From an archaeon (lineage in GTDB: Archaea > Asgardarchaeota > Hermodarchaeia > Hermodarchaeales > Hermodarchaeaceae), in contig JABXGV010000219.1 in NCBI GenBank assembly GCA_016550485.1, positions 1 to 18,251 of the forward strand: a DNA stretch of 18,251 nucleotides, written 5' to 3'. Shown piece by piece: positions 7,090 through 15,113 of this stretch. The notes beneath the pieces were generated by a model that searched no databases, was not told where the DNA came from, and saw only the letters and a list, made by a program, of their open reading frames with translations. Within the stretch, counting starts at the first letter, position 1; each line of letters opens with the position of its first letter. The position numbers and the translations under genes are program-made.

Positions 7090-8751
7090 CTAATCCTTGG
7101 AGAGTTGGGCGATGCGTATCTGAAAGAGTCTTCTCGTGAAGTGGATAGGCATTGCACATGATTGGAGGATAGTGTTGTGGAAGAACTGGTCAGAGTACTG
7201 GTCGCCCATTTGGCTCTGGATTTCGTCACGGAGTTTGAGGAGCATGAGTTTCCCGAAGAGGTAGTCGAGGAAAAAGGAGGGGAATTTAGTATAGAGTTTC
7301 AATTCGGTGACCGCGATGGTTTCCGCCATTCCGGCTTCCTTGATTATGAATTCCTTGGCTTCGTCAAAGGTCATTTGACCAGTGTGGAGTTTGATGTCGA
7401 TTATAATCCGCATGGCACGGAAGAGCTGTCCATCGAGCTGCATGAACACCTCGGTCTTCCCCAAGAAGCCCTTTTCAGCCATGAACTGTTCGCAGTAATG
7501 AGCCCACCCCTCTATGGTTTCACCCCCTATTCGGCATGTGATTTTTCGAATCAGGTTGGGTTGGAGGTTGGCAGAAACAATTTGGAGATGATGTCCGGGA
7601 TAAGCTTCGTGTACGGCAGCGTTTTTGCTGCCGGCGTAGGAATGTTCTTTCAGAATTTTCTCACTTTCCTCAGTGGCGGTTACCAAGTATTGACCCTCTT
7701 GCTTCATGGAAAACATCTCGGGAGGCCTATACGCCGCCCTAGAAATGAGTGGAGCTAGAAATGATGGCGTAGGGATAACTCGTAGGCTTTCGTTCTCCGG
7801 GACATCCATGAGGTTGTGTTCAAGGATGAACGCCCGTGCTTCCTTGGTGATGTGGGTTACATGTTGGAGAACCTTTTCGAAGGTAGAGGGGTGGTCACTT
7901 TTTATGAGTTCCCTGACTTCTTCGACGCTCTTTCCTGGATGTAATTCCTCCGCAAGTTTTGCCAGTGCTTGTTTCGTGTCCTCGAGTGCCTGCATCCCCA
8001 GGGCCAGTATTTCTTGGGGTGTTTTCCCAAGTCGACGAAGCTTAATGAGCTTGGCAAACTTGGCTTTTCCTAAGACCCAATCATGTGTGGCCCGGGGAAG
8101 CACATCACTTTGAAGCCATTCTACATACTTTCCCATTGATGCGCTGGCGACACCAATAGCCTCCACTAGCTCTTGATGCAGAGTTGGTTCGAGTTGTGGT
8201 TTGAGGGTGTGCTGGATTAACTGCAGAAAGCCTACGGTCCTAGGGCCTTCCTCTATGGCCAGTTGGACCCAGAGCTTGACGGGTTTTTGCCACAGGGATT
8301 TCGTCCCCTCGAGGAACTTTGGAGTCTGTTTCAGTCGACCGATGATGGCTTTGGTTCGCGTTTCGAGCGGTGCAAAGTCCCTGGTGTACAGGGGGTGAAT
8401 CGCTTCTCCAACGAATCCAATTGGCGCTGAGTATCCAATGGTTTGTCCACTTCGCATACTAGGCAATTCTCCTAGAAGAAATCGCACGATATCGTGATAC
8501 TGTATGACTAGATCGAAGTCTAGTTTGCCTTCCTCGGTGAGAGCCTCGTAATCGATTTGAGCGCGTAACTCCTCATTATATTGAAGAAGCCTTGCTCGCC
8601 TCTCCTCATACGCTTCAGCAGAGGTATCCGGTAACAGGTGATCATATTTCTCGTGTTTATACCCAAAACCGGTTGCCTCAGTTGGTGAGTGTTCCATTTC
8701 GGTATCAAATATTCGTTCAAATAACTTGTACAACTTGGCATCTTCTGCCAA
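7090..8751 (-). CDS. DUF885 family putative metallopeptidase, copy 2
   Basis: A 553-residue paralogue of the protein at 2248-3909, alignable without gaps. It keeps the signature HEAYPGHHLQ (381-390) and ETIEGWAHYCE (411-421), so it is probably active if the family is. Divergence is concentrated near residues 82-118 and 404-410 and at 475-500, and the metal-site blocks are almost unchanged, which suggests altered substrate preference rather than decay. It uses a TTG start (8749-8751) with GGGAGG 8 nt upstream and a clear TATA box. It is divergent from STAND gene B and converges on STAND gene A with only 5 bp between stop codons. No signal peptide is seen. The alternative that it is a catalytically silent scaffold cannot be excluded from sequence. 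Confidence 0.88.
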   Translation of the reverse strand: MAEDAKLYKLFERIFDTEMEHSPTEATGFGYKHEKYDHLLPDTSAEAYEERRARLLQYNEELRAQIDYEALTEEGKLDFDLVIQYHDIVRFLLGELPSMRSGQTIGYSAPIGFVGEAIHPLYTRDFAPLETRTKAIIGRLKQTPKFLEGTKSLWQKPVKLWVQLAIEEGPRTVGFLQLIQHTLKPQLEPTLHQELVEAIGVASASMGKYVEWLQSDVLPRATHDWVLGKAKFAKLIKLRRLGKTPQEILALGMQALEDTKQALAKLAEELHPGKSVEEVRELIKSDHPSTFEKVLQHVTHITKEARAFILEHNLMDVPENESLRVIPTPSFLAPLISRAAYRPPEMFSMKQEGQYLVTATEESEKILKEHSYAGSKNAAVHEAYPGHHLQIVSANLQPNLIRKITCRIGGETIEGWAHYCEQFMAEKGFLGKTEVFMQLDGQLFRAMRIIIDIKLHTGQMTFDEAKEFIIKEAGMAETIAVTELKLYTKFPSFFLDYLFGKLMLLKLRDEIQSQMGDQYSDQFFHNTILQSCAMPIHFTRRLFQIRIAQLSKD

Positions 8752-8759
8752 ATCTTCAA

Positions 8760-8765
8760 CCTCCC
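8760..8765 (-). promoter_or_regulatory. Shine-Dalgarno site that fixes the TTG start of DUF885 copy 2
   Basis: GGGAGG on the minus strand, 8 nt from the TTG at 8749-8751, identical in sequence and spacing to copy 1. Confidence 0.7.
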
Positions 8766-8789
8766 TACGAACCCAGTAAGGTCACATGG

Positions 8790-8797
8790 TATTTATA
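8790..8797 (-). promoter_or_regulatory. TATA box of DUF885 copy 2
   Basis: TATAAATA on the minus strand, with an AAAAA run as BRE-like context, 38 bp from the start codon; transcription would begin near 8766, just ahead of the GGGAGG site. The plus strand reads TATTTATATT here, so the same spot could also drive STAND gene B with a leader of about 150 nt. Confidence 0.6.
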
Positions 8798-8915
8798 TTT
8801 TTAGTACTGCTACACTGTCGTTACCTCAACCGTGTGCTTTGATTCCTCCTGACACAAAGGAGAGATCCGAAGATACCCTCGTGGACAGCAGGTTTGTAGT
8901 AGTGATTGAGGGGAT

Positions 8916-8970
8916 ACCGGCGGGCTTATGAGGAAGAAATGCATAAGGACTCTGTAGTTGGGTTGGAGGC
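8916..8970 (+). repeat. Conserved 55-nt leader of STAND gene B (shared with C)
   Basis: This block differs from 12024-12078 at only 7 of 55 positions, without gaps. It begins at ACCGGCGGGC and runs to the start codon, and similarity stops abruptly upstream. It carries a nine-codon open frame and a GGAGG site (8965-8969) only 1 nt from the ATG. STAND gene A lacks it, so B and C are the closer pair and were duplicated with this leader. Confidence 0.7.
8928..8957 (+). CDS. Possible nine-residue leader peptide ahead of STAND gene B
   Basis: ATG to TAG encodes MRKKCIRTL. The open frame, its length and its stop are kept ahead of gene C, where it reads MREERGRTL, but most substitutions change the amino acid, so selection on the peptide itself is not shown. 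It ends 13 nt before the main ATG, which would suit translational coupling or reinitiation. Its own ribosome site (GGCGGG) is weak. It may simply be chance within a conserved leader. Confidence 0.25.
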   Translation: MRKKCIRTL

Positions 8971-11900
8971 ATGTTTGAGCGTTTCGAGCCAGCTGAACGG
9001 GTGTTTGTGAATCGTGAGGAGCACCTCGCCTGGATGGCGGATGCCCTCGGTCGTTGCCAGGACCAGAGCGTGGTGCTTCACCTGCGAGGAATTGGGGGCA
9101 TCGGGAAGACCACACTCCTTGAACACTGGGATCGTACAGTTGAGGCGTCAATCTTTATGGATTGTAGCCGAGTCACTGAGTTCTTTGACCGCTTGGACAT
9201 GTTGGCGAAGGGGGCGGCGCGGCTGGGGATTAAGCTGCGTCGGTTTGACCTCCTCTGGTCAATTCGCCTGCGATTCGTCAAGGGCGTCGAGCCCGTCAAG
9301 GAACCGGGGCGCAGCTGGGCCTTCGACGTGATTAAGCCACTCCCCTTCATCGGGAACTTGGTGAGCATCAGCAAGGCAATCCGGGCGGTGGGGATGAAGC
9401 TGAGCCCCCGGCTGAAGAAACGCTTTGGTGATGTGGCTACTTGGCTGCGGAAGAGCCTAGGGAAGAACTTCATGGAGAAGCTGCTGGAGATGCTCTGGAA
9501 GGACCCCCACCTCGCCGAAGCCCTCTACTTGGACGCACTCCTCGAGGACCTAAGCGCCCGGAAGCAGAAGCAGCCGCTGCTCGTGTTGTTGGACCATTTC
9601 GAGCAGGTCGACAGTGAGCAGCTGCGCTGGCGATACAGTGGACGGAAGGTCAGTGAACACGAGCTCTGGTACGTGTTTCTCTCATCCCTCAGCAATAGCG
9701 TGGGGGTCACCGCGAGTCGAAGGGAGCTATCCACCCGTCTTGGCGAGGAGGTGACGGTGGAGGAGGCGGAGCTTACGGAACTGGATGTCCCGAGCTGCCA
9801 TGACCTACTCTCCGAGCGGGGCATCACTGAGAAGGAGCTGCAGAGCCGGATTGTGAGTGTGAGCGGGGGGAATCCCTTCGTTCTCAGTACTATCTGTGAT
9901 ATTGCAGAGATAGGCGAGCTTTCCGTGGAGGAGATGGAGTCCCTGCGGGCTGAGACGCTGGAGGAGGTGCGCCTGAAGACCTGGCGGCGCCTCTTCAGCC
10001 GCGCCGAAGGCTTACACGAAATCATAGATTACGCGGGGCTCCTGCCGCACTTCACCAGGGACAGCCTGACCCTCTTGGTCCCTCACTTGAAAACAGACCA
10101 CTGGAAGCGGCTCATCCATCTAAGCTTTGTGCGACACCGAGAGGATGGCACCTGGGACCTACATGATTTAGCACGCGAGCTAGTGTTGGCTGAACTGGGC
10201 GACCGTCTACCAAAACTAGCCTTGGTCACGGCTTCGACCCTAGAAGGTGCTGCTAAGGAGCGAGCAGATGCTGCTCTACAAGGGATTGCGCTGTCTGTTC
10301 AGGCGCTGGTTGATGAGCCGGAAGCTATTGACAAAATCATACCAGTTTTCTTCGAACTCCGTAATAGTAGTGCCGGGGCACCAGCAGCCCTCACCTTGTT
10401 AGCTAGTGTACGGTTTGCTACCAATCCGGGACGGGCTACCCTCCACTGGCTTAAGGGAGTTGCGTTGGGTCTCCGTTATTCCGAGGCGCAGCAGGAATTC
10501 CAAGAGGCCGTTAGACTATTCCGGAGTCTTGCAGCAGAGCATCCTGACAAATACCTGCTCTACCTTGTGTCGGTCCTGACTAACTTTGCTAGTCTGCATA
10601 GAAACATGAGCAGAACTACTGAAGCCGATACGCTCCTCCAAGAAGCGCTTCCGATACTCGAAGACCTTCGACAGCAGGGTGAACGCCCCTTTCTGGGGTC
10701 ACCAGATATCCACCTTGAACTATTGGCAAGTGCGCAAACAGGGTATGCTTTGAATTTGATGTTTCAAGGTCGGTTCACAGAGGCCGAAACAGCAATGCAG
10801 AAGGCACTTACCCTCAGGAGAGAGTATGCCCAGAAGGACCCAAGGTCCATCCTTCTATTGGTTTCGATTCTCCCCATGCAATCGATATTATACCTGTTTA
10901 GTGGTAGACCCTCTAAAGGAGAGGAGTGCATCCAAGAGGCACTTGGTATAATTAGAGGAAAGGAAAAGGAGCTCGGATTTTGGTGGTTTTACTCTGCTGG
11001 GTGGGTTCATCATTTCTACACACTGATATTATTATTCACCAGTAGGCTAGTTGAAGCGGAAATGGTGATTCGGAAGGCTGTTGAGTACTTGCAGGAATAC
11101 GTTAAGCAAAGGAAGGGTGGACCTGAAAGCCAACAACATCTTGCCCGCAGCATTAATCTCCTTTGCGTGGTGCTTCGTCACCTCGGTCAGTTTGGTGAAG
11201 CAGAAGAGACAATCCAAGAAGCGATTACCATCTACCGAGGGATATCGGAAGCGGAGGAATGGGGGTCGATACCCCTTTCTGCTACGCTTTCTAATTTTGC
11301 CGGTCTGTTGCGCCAGACGGGTCGACTAGGAGAGGCTGAGAAGACCTACAAGGAAGCGATGACCCACCATAGACTGTTCAAAGACCTTATCGAGGGGCTT
11401 TTCCGCTGCTCAGTAGTCTCCTGCTATAACAACTACTCATTGCTCCTCCGCCAGACTAATAGGCTCGCAGAAGCTGAAGCCTTGCTCCGTGAAGCATTGC
11501 AAATCATCCAGTCATTTGCCTCCAAACAAGATTTCATTGACATGTATCAAGCTCTTTTGCTGAACAACCTTGGGGTAGCACTCGCCCAAGCGAACAAGCA
11601 GGAGGAGGGTGAGGCGGTGTTTAGGGAGGTACTCATGATTCGTCGACGGCTCGCCGCCAAGACCCCGAGCATGTATGTGTGGATGCTCGTGTCAACTTTG
11701 AACAACATGGGCGTATGGTATCAGCAGCGGGGACAGCTCGCGGAGGCTCAGCAGCACTACGAAGAGGCGCTGGAATATCATGACGCCCTCATCGCCAATG
11801 AGTCGAAGATCTATCAATCCTATATTATCCCGCCGCTCTGCAACCTTGCCCTCCTTCTCGAAGCTACTGGTGCACCCTCAAAAACGGTGAAGAAGCTGAG

Positions 11901-11988
11901 AGCCCAACTGGAGGCGCTGGGTGTCACTACGCTGCCTGAGACAGTGACTTGGTCGGAAGATGAACTCGATGATTGGGCATCTTCCTAG
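8971..11988 (+). CDS. STAND (NLR-like) ATPase with TPR superhelix, copy B
   Basis: A 1005-residue paralogue of copy A. P-loop GIGGIGKT is at 40-47, Walker B LLVLLDHFEQVD at 203-214, the sensor arginine in VTASRR at 246-251, GGNPF at 299-303, and WDLHDLARE at 395-403, which keeps the MHD-like aspartate that copy A lacks. TPR units with the same 46-residue period run from about 490 to 990 and end in the acidic tail WSEDELDD. The first 410 residues are close to copy C even at DNA level, while residues of about 410-860 differ strongly. There is no effector domain, signal or membrane helix. The ATG is supported by alignment with copies A and C, although its GGAGG lies only 1 nt away. The gene is divergent from DUF885 copy 2 and is followed by copy C after 90 bp, possibly on one transcript. 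Confidence 0.88.
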   Translation: MFERFEPAERVFVNREEHLAWMADALGRCQDQSVVLHLRGIGGIGKTTLLEHWDRTVEASIFMDCSRVTEFFDRLDMLAKGAARLGIKLRRFDLLWSIRLRFVKGVEPVKEPGRSWAFDVIKPLPFIGNLVSISKAIRAVGMKLSPRLKKRFGDVATWLRKSLGKNFMEKLLEMLWKDPHLAEALYLDALLEDLSARKQKQPLLVLLDHFEQVDSEQLRWRYSGRKVSEHELWYVFLSSLSNSVGVTASRRELSTRLGEEVTVEEAELTELDVPSCHDLLSERGITEKELQSRIVSVSGGNPFVLSTICDIAEIGELSVEEMESLRAETLEEVRLKTWRRLFSRAEGLHEIIDYAGLLPHFTRDSLTLLVPHLKTDHWKRLIHLSFVRHREDGTWDLHDLARELVLAELGDRLPKLALVTASTLEGAAKERADAALQGIALSVQALVDEPEAIDKIIPVFFELRNSSAGAPAALTLLASVRFATNPGRATLHWLKGVALGLRYSEAQQEFQEAVRLFRSLAAEHPDKYLLYLVSVLTNFASLHRNMSRTTEADTLLQEALPILEDLRQQGERPFLGSPDIHLELLASAQTGYALNLMFQGRFTEAETAMQKALTLRREYAQKDPRSILLLVSILPMQSILYLFSGRPSKGEECIQEALGIIRGKEKELGFWWFYSAGWVHHFYTLILLFTSRLVEAEMVIRKAVEYLQEYVKQRKGGPESQQHLARSINLLCVVLRHLGQFGEAEETIQEAITIYRGISEAEEWGSIPLSATLSNFAGLLRQTGRLGEAEKTYKEAMTHHRLFKDLIEGLFRCSVVSCYNNYSLLLRQTNRLAEAEALLREALQIIQSFASKQDFIDMYQALLLNNLGVALAQANKQEEGEAVFREVLMIRRRLAAKTPSMYVWMLVSTLNNMGVWYQQRGQLAEAQQHYEEALEYHDALIANESKIYQSYIIPPLCNLALLLEATGAPSKTVKKLRAQLEALGVTTLPETVTWSEDELDDWASS

Positions 11989-12023
11989 GCACTGCTTTAC
12001 GGCTGACAAAGCATGTATTTGTA

Positions 12024-12078
12024 ACCGGCGGGCTTATGAGGGAGGAACGCGGAAGGACTCTATAGTTGGGTTGGAGGT
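12024..12078 (+). repeat. Conserved 55-nt leader of STAND gene C (shared with B)
   Basis: Matches 8916-8970 at 48 of 55 positions. It contains the GGAGG site (12073-12077) 1 nt from the ATG and the short open frame at 12036-12065. It fills most of the 90-bp gap after gene B, so whether C has its own promoter is unclear; a weak TATTTG element at 12016-12021 is the only candidate I see. Confidence 0.7.
12036..12065 (+). CDS. Possible nine-residue leader peptide ahead of STAND gene C
   Basis: ATG to TAG encodes MREERGRTL, the counterpart of the short frame ahead of gene B, with the same length, the same stop and the same 13-nt distance to the main start. Evidence for translation is weak for the reasons given there. 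Confidence 0.25.
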   Translation: MREERGRTL

Positions 12079-15000
12079 ATGTTCAAGCGTTTCAAACCAG
12101 CTGAGCAAGTGTTCGTGGACCGAGAAGACTACCTCGACTGGATGACCAAGGCCCTCCAGCGCTGCAAGGACCAGAGCGTGATCCTCCACCTGCGGGGGAT
12201 TGGCGGCATCGGAAAGACCGCACTCCTCAACCACTGGAAGCGGTCCATCGAGAGAGCCATCTTCCTAGATTGTAGCCGGGTCACCGACTTCTACGACCGC
12301 CTCGACGCTCTGGCAAAGGGGGCGGTCCGGCTGGGCATCAAGCTACGCCGCTTTGACCTCCTCTGGTCAATCCGACTCCGTTTCGTCATGGGTGTGGAGC
12401 CCGCGAAGGAGCCCGGACGCAGCTGGGCCTTCGACATAATCAAGCCGCTCCCCTTTATCGGGAGCATGGTCAATATTGGCAAGGCGATCCGGGCGGTGGG
12501 GATGAAGCTGAGCCCTCGGCTAAAACGCCGCTTCGGTGATGTCGCGAGCTGGCTCCGGGAGAATCTGGGGAAGAACTACATCGAGAAGCTACTGGAAATG
12601 CTCTGGAAGGAGCCCCACCTGGCCGAAGCCCTCTACTTGGACGCGCTCCTTGAGGACCTGAGCGCCCGGAAGCAGAAGCAACCACTCCTGGTGTTGCTGG
12701 ACCACTTCGAACAGGTGGACAGCGAGCAGCGGTGCTGGCAGTACAGTGGACGGAAGATTAGCGAGGATGAACTCTGGTACGTGTTTCTTTCCTCACTCAG
12801 GAATGGTGTGGGAGTCACTGCTAGCAGGCGGGGGCTTCCCGCCCGGCTAGGGAAAGAGTTGGTGGTGGAGGAGGCGGAACTCACCGAACTGGACGAGGTG
12901 AGCTGCTGTGATTTGCTTACGGAGCGAGGTGTGACTGACCCAGAGTTCCAGGCTAGGGTAGTAAGCGTGAGTGGTGGTAACCCCTTTGTCCTGAGCACGA
13001 TCTGTGATATTGCGGAAATAGATACGCTCTCCGTGGAAGACTTGGAGACTTTACGTGCGGACACGCTGCGGGAGGTGCGCCTGAAGACCTGGCGCCGCCT
13101 GTTCAGCCGCGCCGAAGGGTTAGATGAGATCATTGACCGGGCGGGACTCCTCCCCTATTTCACCCAGCGTACTTTGACGCTGCTGGTGCCGCATCTCAAG
13201 ACGGACCACTGGGCCCGCCTGACGCGCTTGAGTTTTGTCCGGGACCGGGGCGATGGAACGTGGGACCTCCACGACCTGGCCCGGGAGCTGGTGCTCGCCG
13301 AGCTTGGTGACCAGTTGCCCACACTCGTCTCTGAGGTTGTTGACCGCCTGGAGCGCGGCTTCGTCAAGGAGTCGGATCTCACCTTGTGGGGGATGGCGTT
13401 GTCGGTTCAGGCGTTAACCGATGAGCCTAGCGCTATCGTCAAGTTCAGAAGCAGGTACCCCAAACTTGAGGAGGACGGCGTGAGCCCCCTTGACCCGGCG
13501 CGTCTCACTCTTCTTGAGAGTATCAGGTTTACGACAGACGCGGGCCAGGGGATGCTCCTTTCTAGCAAGGCAGTAATATTGGGACATGTTTTTCGGTATG
13601 CGGAGGCAGAGCGGGCTTACCGGGAGGCTATCAGGCTGTATCGTGGACTCGCGGCGCAGAATCCCAGCGAATACCAGGTGTTCCTCGCCAGAGCTCTCGG
13701 TGACCTCGCTGAGATGTTAATAATAACATACAGGTTCTCTGAGACCGATGAGCCCTTTCAGGAAGCGCTCCAGCTTTTGGGAGAACTGCGGCAGCAGGGC
13801 GAAAAACCCCTGATGGGGTCGCCAGACATCTACCTTGCGCTTTCAGCTAATTATCACTGTACTTACGGTACGAACCTATTTGTGACCTGGAGGATTAAAG
13901 AGGGTATAGCACTGATCAAGGAGGGAGTCAAACTCTATAGAGAATATGTACCGATGTCCCCACCTCATCGGAGTATACTAGCACTGCGTCTCGCCTACCT
14001 TGGCATATTCTTAGCCTTATTAGGTAGAGCGTCTGAGGCTGAAGAGCGTCTCCGGGAGGCGTCTGGAATCATCGGAGAACGCCCCAAGGACGCATTAATC
14101 ACCTGGTCATTTCATGCTGCACAAGTTCGCCAGTTTCAAGCTGGCTTTTTAGGGATGACAACCCCGTTGTCTGAAGGGGAAATGCTGTGCCGGGAGGCAG
14201 TGGAACTCTTTAAGGAATACGCTGAAATCCAGAGGCCCCACCACAAACGCATGCATACTGTCGGATGGAGCCTCGCTCAACTTGGCTGGTACCTCCGTCG
14301 CCTTGGCCGAGTAGCTGAGGCAGAGGAAGTGTTCGAAGAAGCGTTGGATATTCTCAGAAACTTCTATGAAAAAGAGCCCTTGGAGCTTCCATTATATCTC
14401 GCTCAGACGCTCAATAGTGTTGCGATTTTATTTCGCCAGACCGGTCGTCTTGTGGAGGCGAAGGCAGCTTATCAAGAAGCCCTAACACTCTCCAGACAGG
14501 TCGTCGACCAACTCCCCGAAGTGTACACCCCTCGAATAATCTTCCCTCTTAGTAATTATGGGGTTCTCCTCCGCCAGACTGGTGACCTTGCGCAGGCTGA
14601 AGCACAACTCCAGGAGGCACAGGAAATCTTCAGGTCATACGTTGCCAGAGAGCCCGACTACTTCAATCAGTCTTTAGCCGTGATGCTCAACAATCTAGGA
14701 GTGGTCTTGGCGGAGGCGGGAAACCCCACGGGGGCGGAGCAGGCGTTTCAAGAAGCGCTTAAGCTGCGCCGAGCCCTCGCCGAGAAGGCGCCCAGCATGT
14801 ACCGAAATGCGTTATCCTCAACACTACATAACCTAGGTGTATTGTTCAGGTGGATGGATCGACTTGAGGAGGCCGAGAAGGTCTATCGGGAGGCGTTGGT
14901 AATCCGGGGGGAACTCGCAGCAAAGGCACCCGAGGCCTTTCAGCCCCAAGTCGTTAAAACATTGAGTAACCTTGCGCTTCTGCTGAAAGCCATCCAAGGA

Positions 15001-15108
15001 GCCGGTAAGGCTGTTGAGGAGGTGGTGGGTCAGTTGAGGGAGCTGGGTGTCACGAAGCTACCAGACACGGAGACATGGTCGGAGGAGGAAGTAGACTACT
15101 TCTTGTAG
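12079..15108 (+). CDS. STAND (NLR-like) ATPase with TPR superhelix, copy C
   Basis: A 1009-residue paralogue of A and B. Motifs are intact: GIGGIGKT (40-47), LLVLLDHFEQVD (203-214), VTASRR (246-251), GGNPF (299-303), WDLHDLARE (395-403). TPR signatures recur near 506, 552, 605, 650, 696, 744, 790, 836, 882 and 928, in the same register as copy A. The terminal repeats (NNLGVVLAEAGN at 871-882) and the acidic tail WSEEEVDYF are conserved, and the middle repeats are not. The protein is soluble, with no fused effector. Unlike A and B it has no divergent DUF885 gene of its own; it follows copy B by 90 bp and meets the serpin gene tail-to-tail, 5 bp between stops, in the place DUF885 copy 2 takes relative to gene A. 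The ligand and output are unknown. Confidence 0.88.
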   Translation: MFKRFKPAEQVFVDREDYLDWMTKALQRCKDQSVILHLRGIGGIGKTALLNHWKRSIERAIFLDCSRVTDFYDRLDALAKGAVRLGIKLRRFDLLWSIRLRFVMGVEPAKEPGRSWAFDIIKPLPFIGSMVNIGKAIRAVGMKLSPRLKRRFGDVASWLRENLGKNYIEKLLEMLWKEPHLAEALYLDALLEDLSARKQKQPLLVLLDHFEQVDSEQRCWQYSGRKISEDELWYVFLSSLRNGVGVTASRRGLPARLGKELVVEEAELTELDEVSCCDLLTERGVTDPEFQARVVSVSGGNPFVLSTICDIAEIDTLSVEDLETLRADTLREVRLKTWRRLFSRAEGLDEIIDRAGLLPYFTQRTLTLLVPHLKTDHWARLTRLSFVRDRGDGTWDLHDLARELVLAELGDQLPTLVSEVVDRLERGFVKESDLTLWGMALSVQALTDEPSAIVKFRSRYPKLEEDGVSPLDPARLTLLESIRFTTDAGQGMLLSSKAVILGHVFRYAEAERAYREAIRLYRGLAAQNPSEYQVFLARALGDLAEMLIITYRFSETDEPFQEALQLLGELRQQGEKPLMGSPDIYLALSANYHCTYGTNLFVTWRIKEGIALIKEGVKLYREYVPMSPPHRSILALRLAYLGIFLALLGRASEAEERLREASGIIGERPKDALITWSFHAAQVRQFQAGFLGMTTPLSEGEMLCREAVELFKEYAEIQRPHHKRMHTVGWSLAQLGWYLRRLGRVAEAEEVFEEALDILRNFYEKEPLELPLYLAQTLNSVAILFRQTGRLVEAKAAYQEALTLSRQVVDQLPEVYTPRIIFPLSNYGVLLRQTGDLAQAEAQLQEAQEIFRSYVAREPDYFNQSLAVMLNNLGVVLAEAGNPTGAEQAFQEALKLRRALAEKAPSMYRNALSSTLHNLGVLFRWMDRLEEAEKVYREALVIRGELAAKAPEAFQPQVVKTLSNLALLLKAIQGAGKAVEEVVGQLRELGVTKLPDTETWSEEEVDYFL

Positions 15109-15113
15109 TAGGT

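Larger units (their letters stand above)
7090..11988. repeat. DUF885/STAND divergent module, unit 2
   Basis: Second copy of the divergent DUF885 and STAND-TPR pair described at 2248-7084. It begins 5 bp after unit 1, so the two units are directly abutted. The intergenic gap is longer here (219 bp against 139 bp) and contains a leader shared with STAND gene C. Confidence 0.8.

Noticed and set aside
7162..7758. Long plus-strand open frame antisense to DUF885 copy 2, with a similar one at 2299-2622 antisense to copy 1
   Set aside because: Their resemblance to each other follows from the paralogy of the DUF885 genes on the other strand; codon bias in the true frame leaves the opposite frame open. 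No ribosome site or independent family signal was seen.
8925..8947. CTTATG ... CATAAG inverted repeat in the leader of STAND B
   Set aside because: The right arm is lost in the otherwise well-conserved leader of STAND C, so it is probably incidental.
11960..12145. 61-residue plus-strand frame spanning the end of STAND B and the start of STAND C
   Set aside because: It overlaps both real genes in another frame, and its residues do not stay conserved between the B and C leaders, so it looks like a shadow frame.
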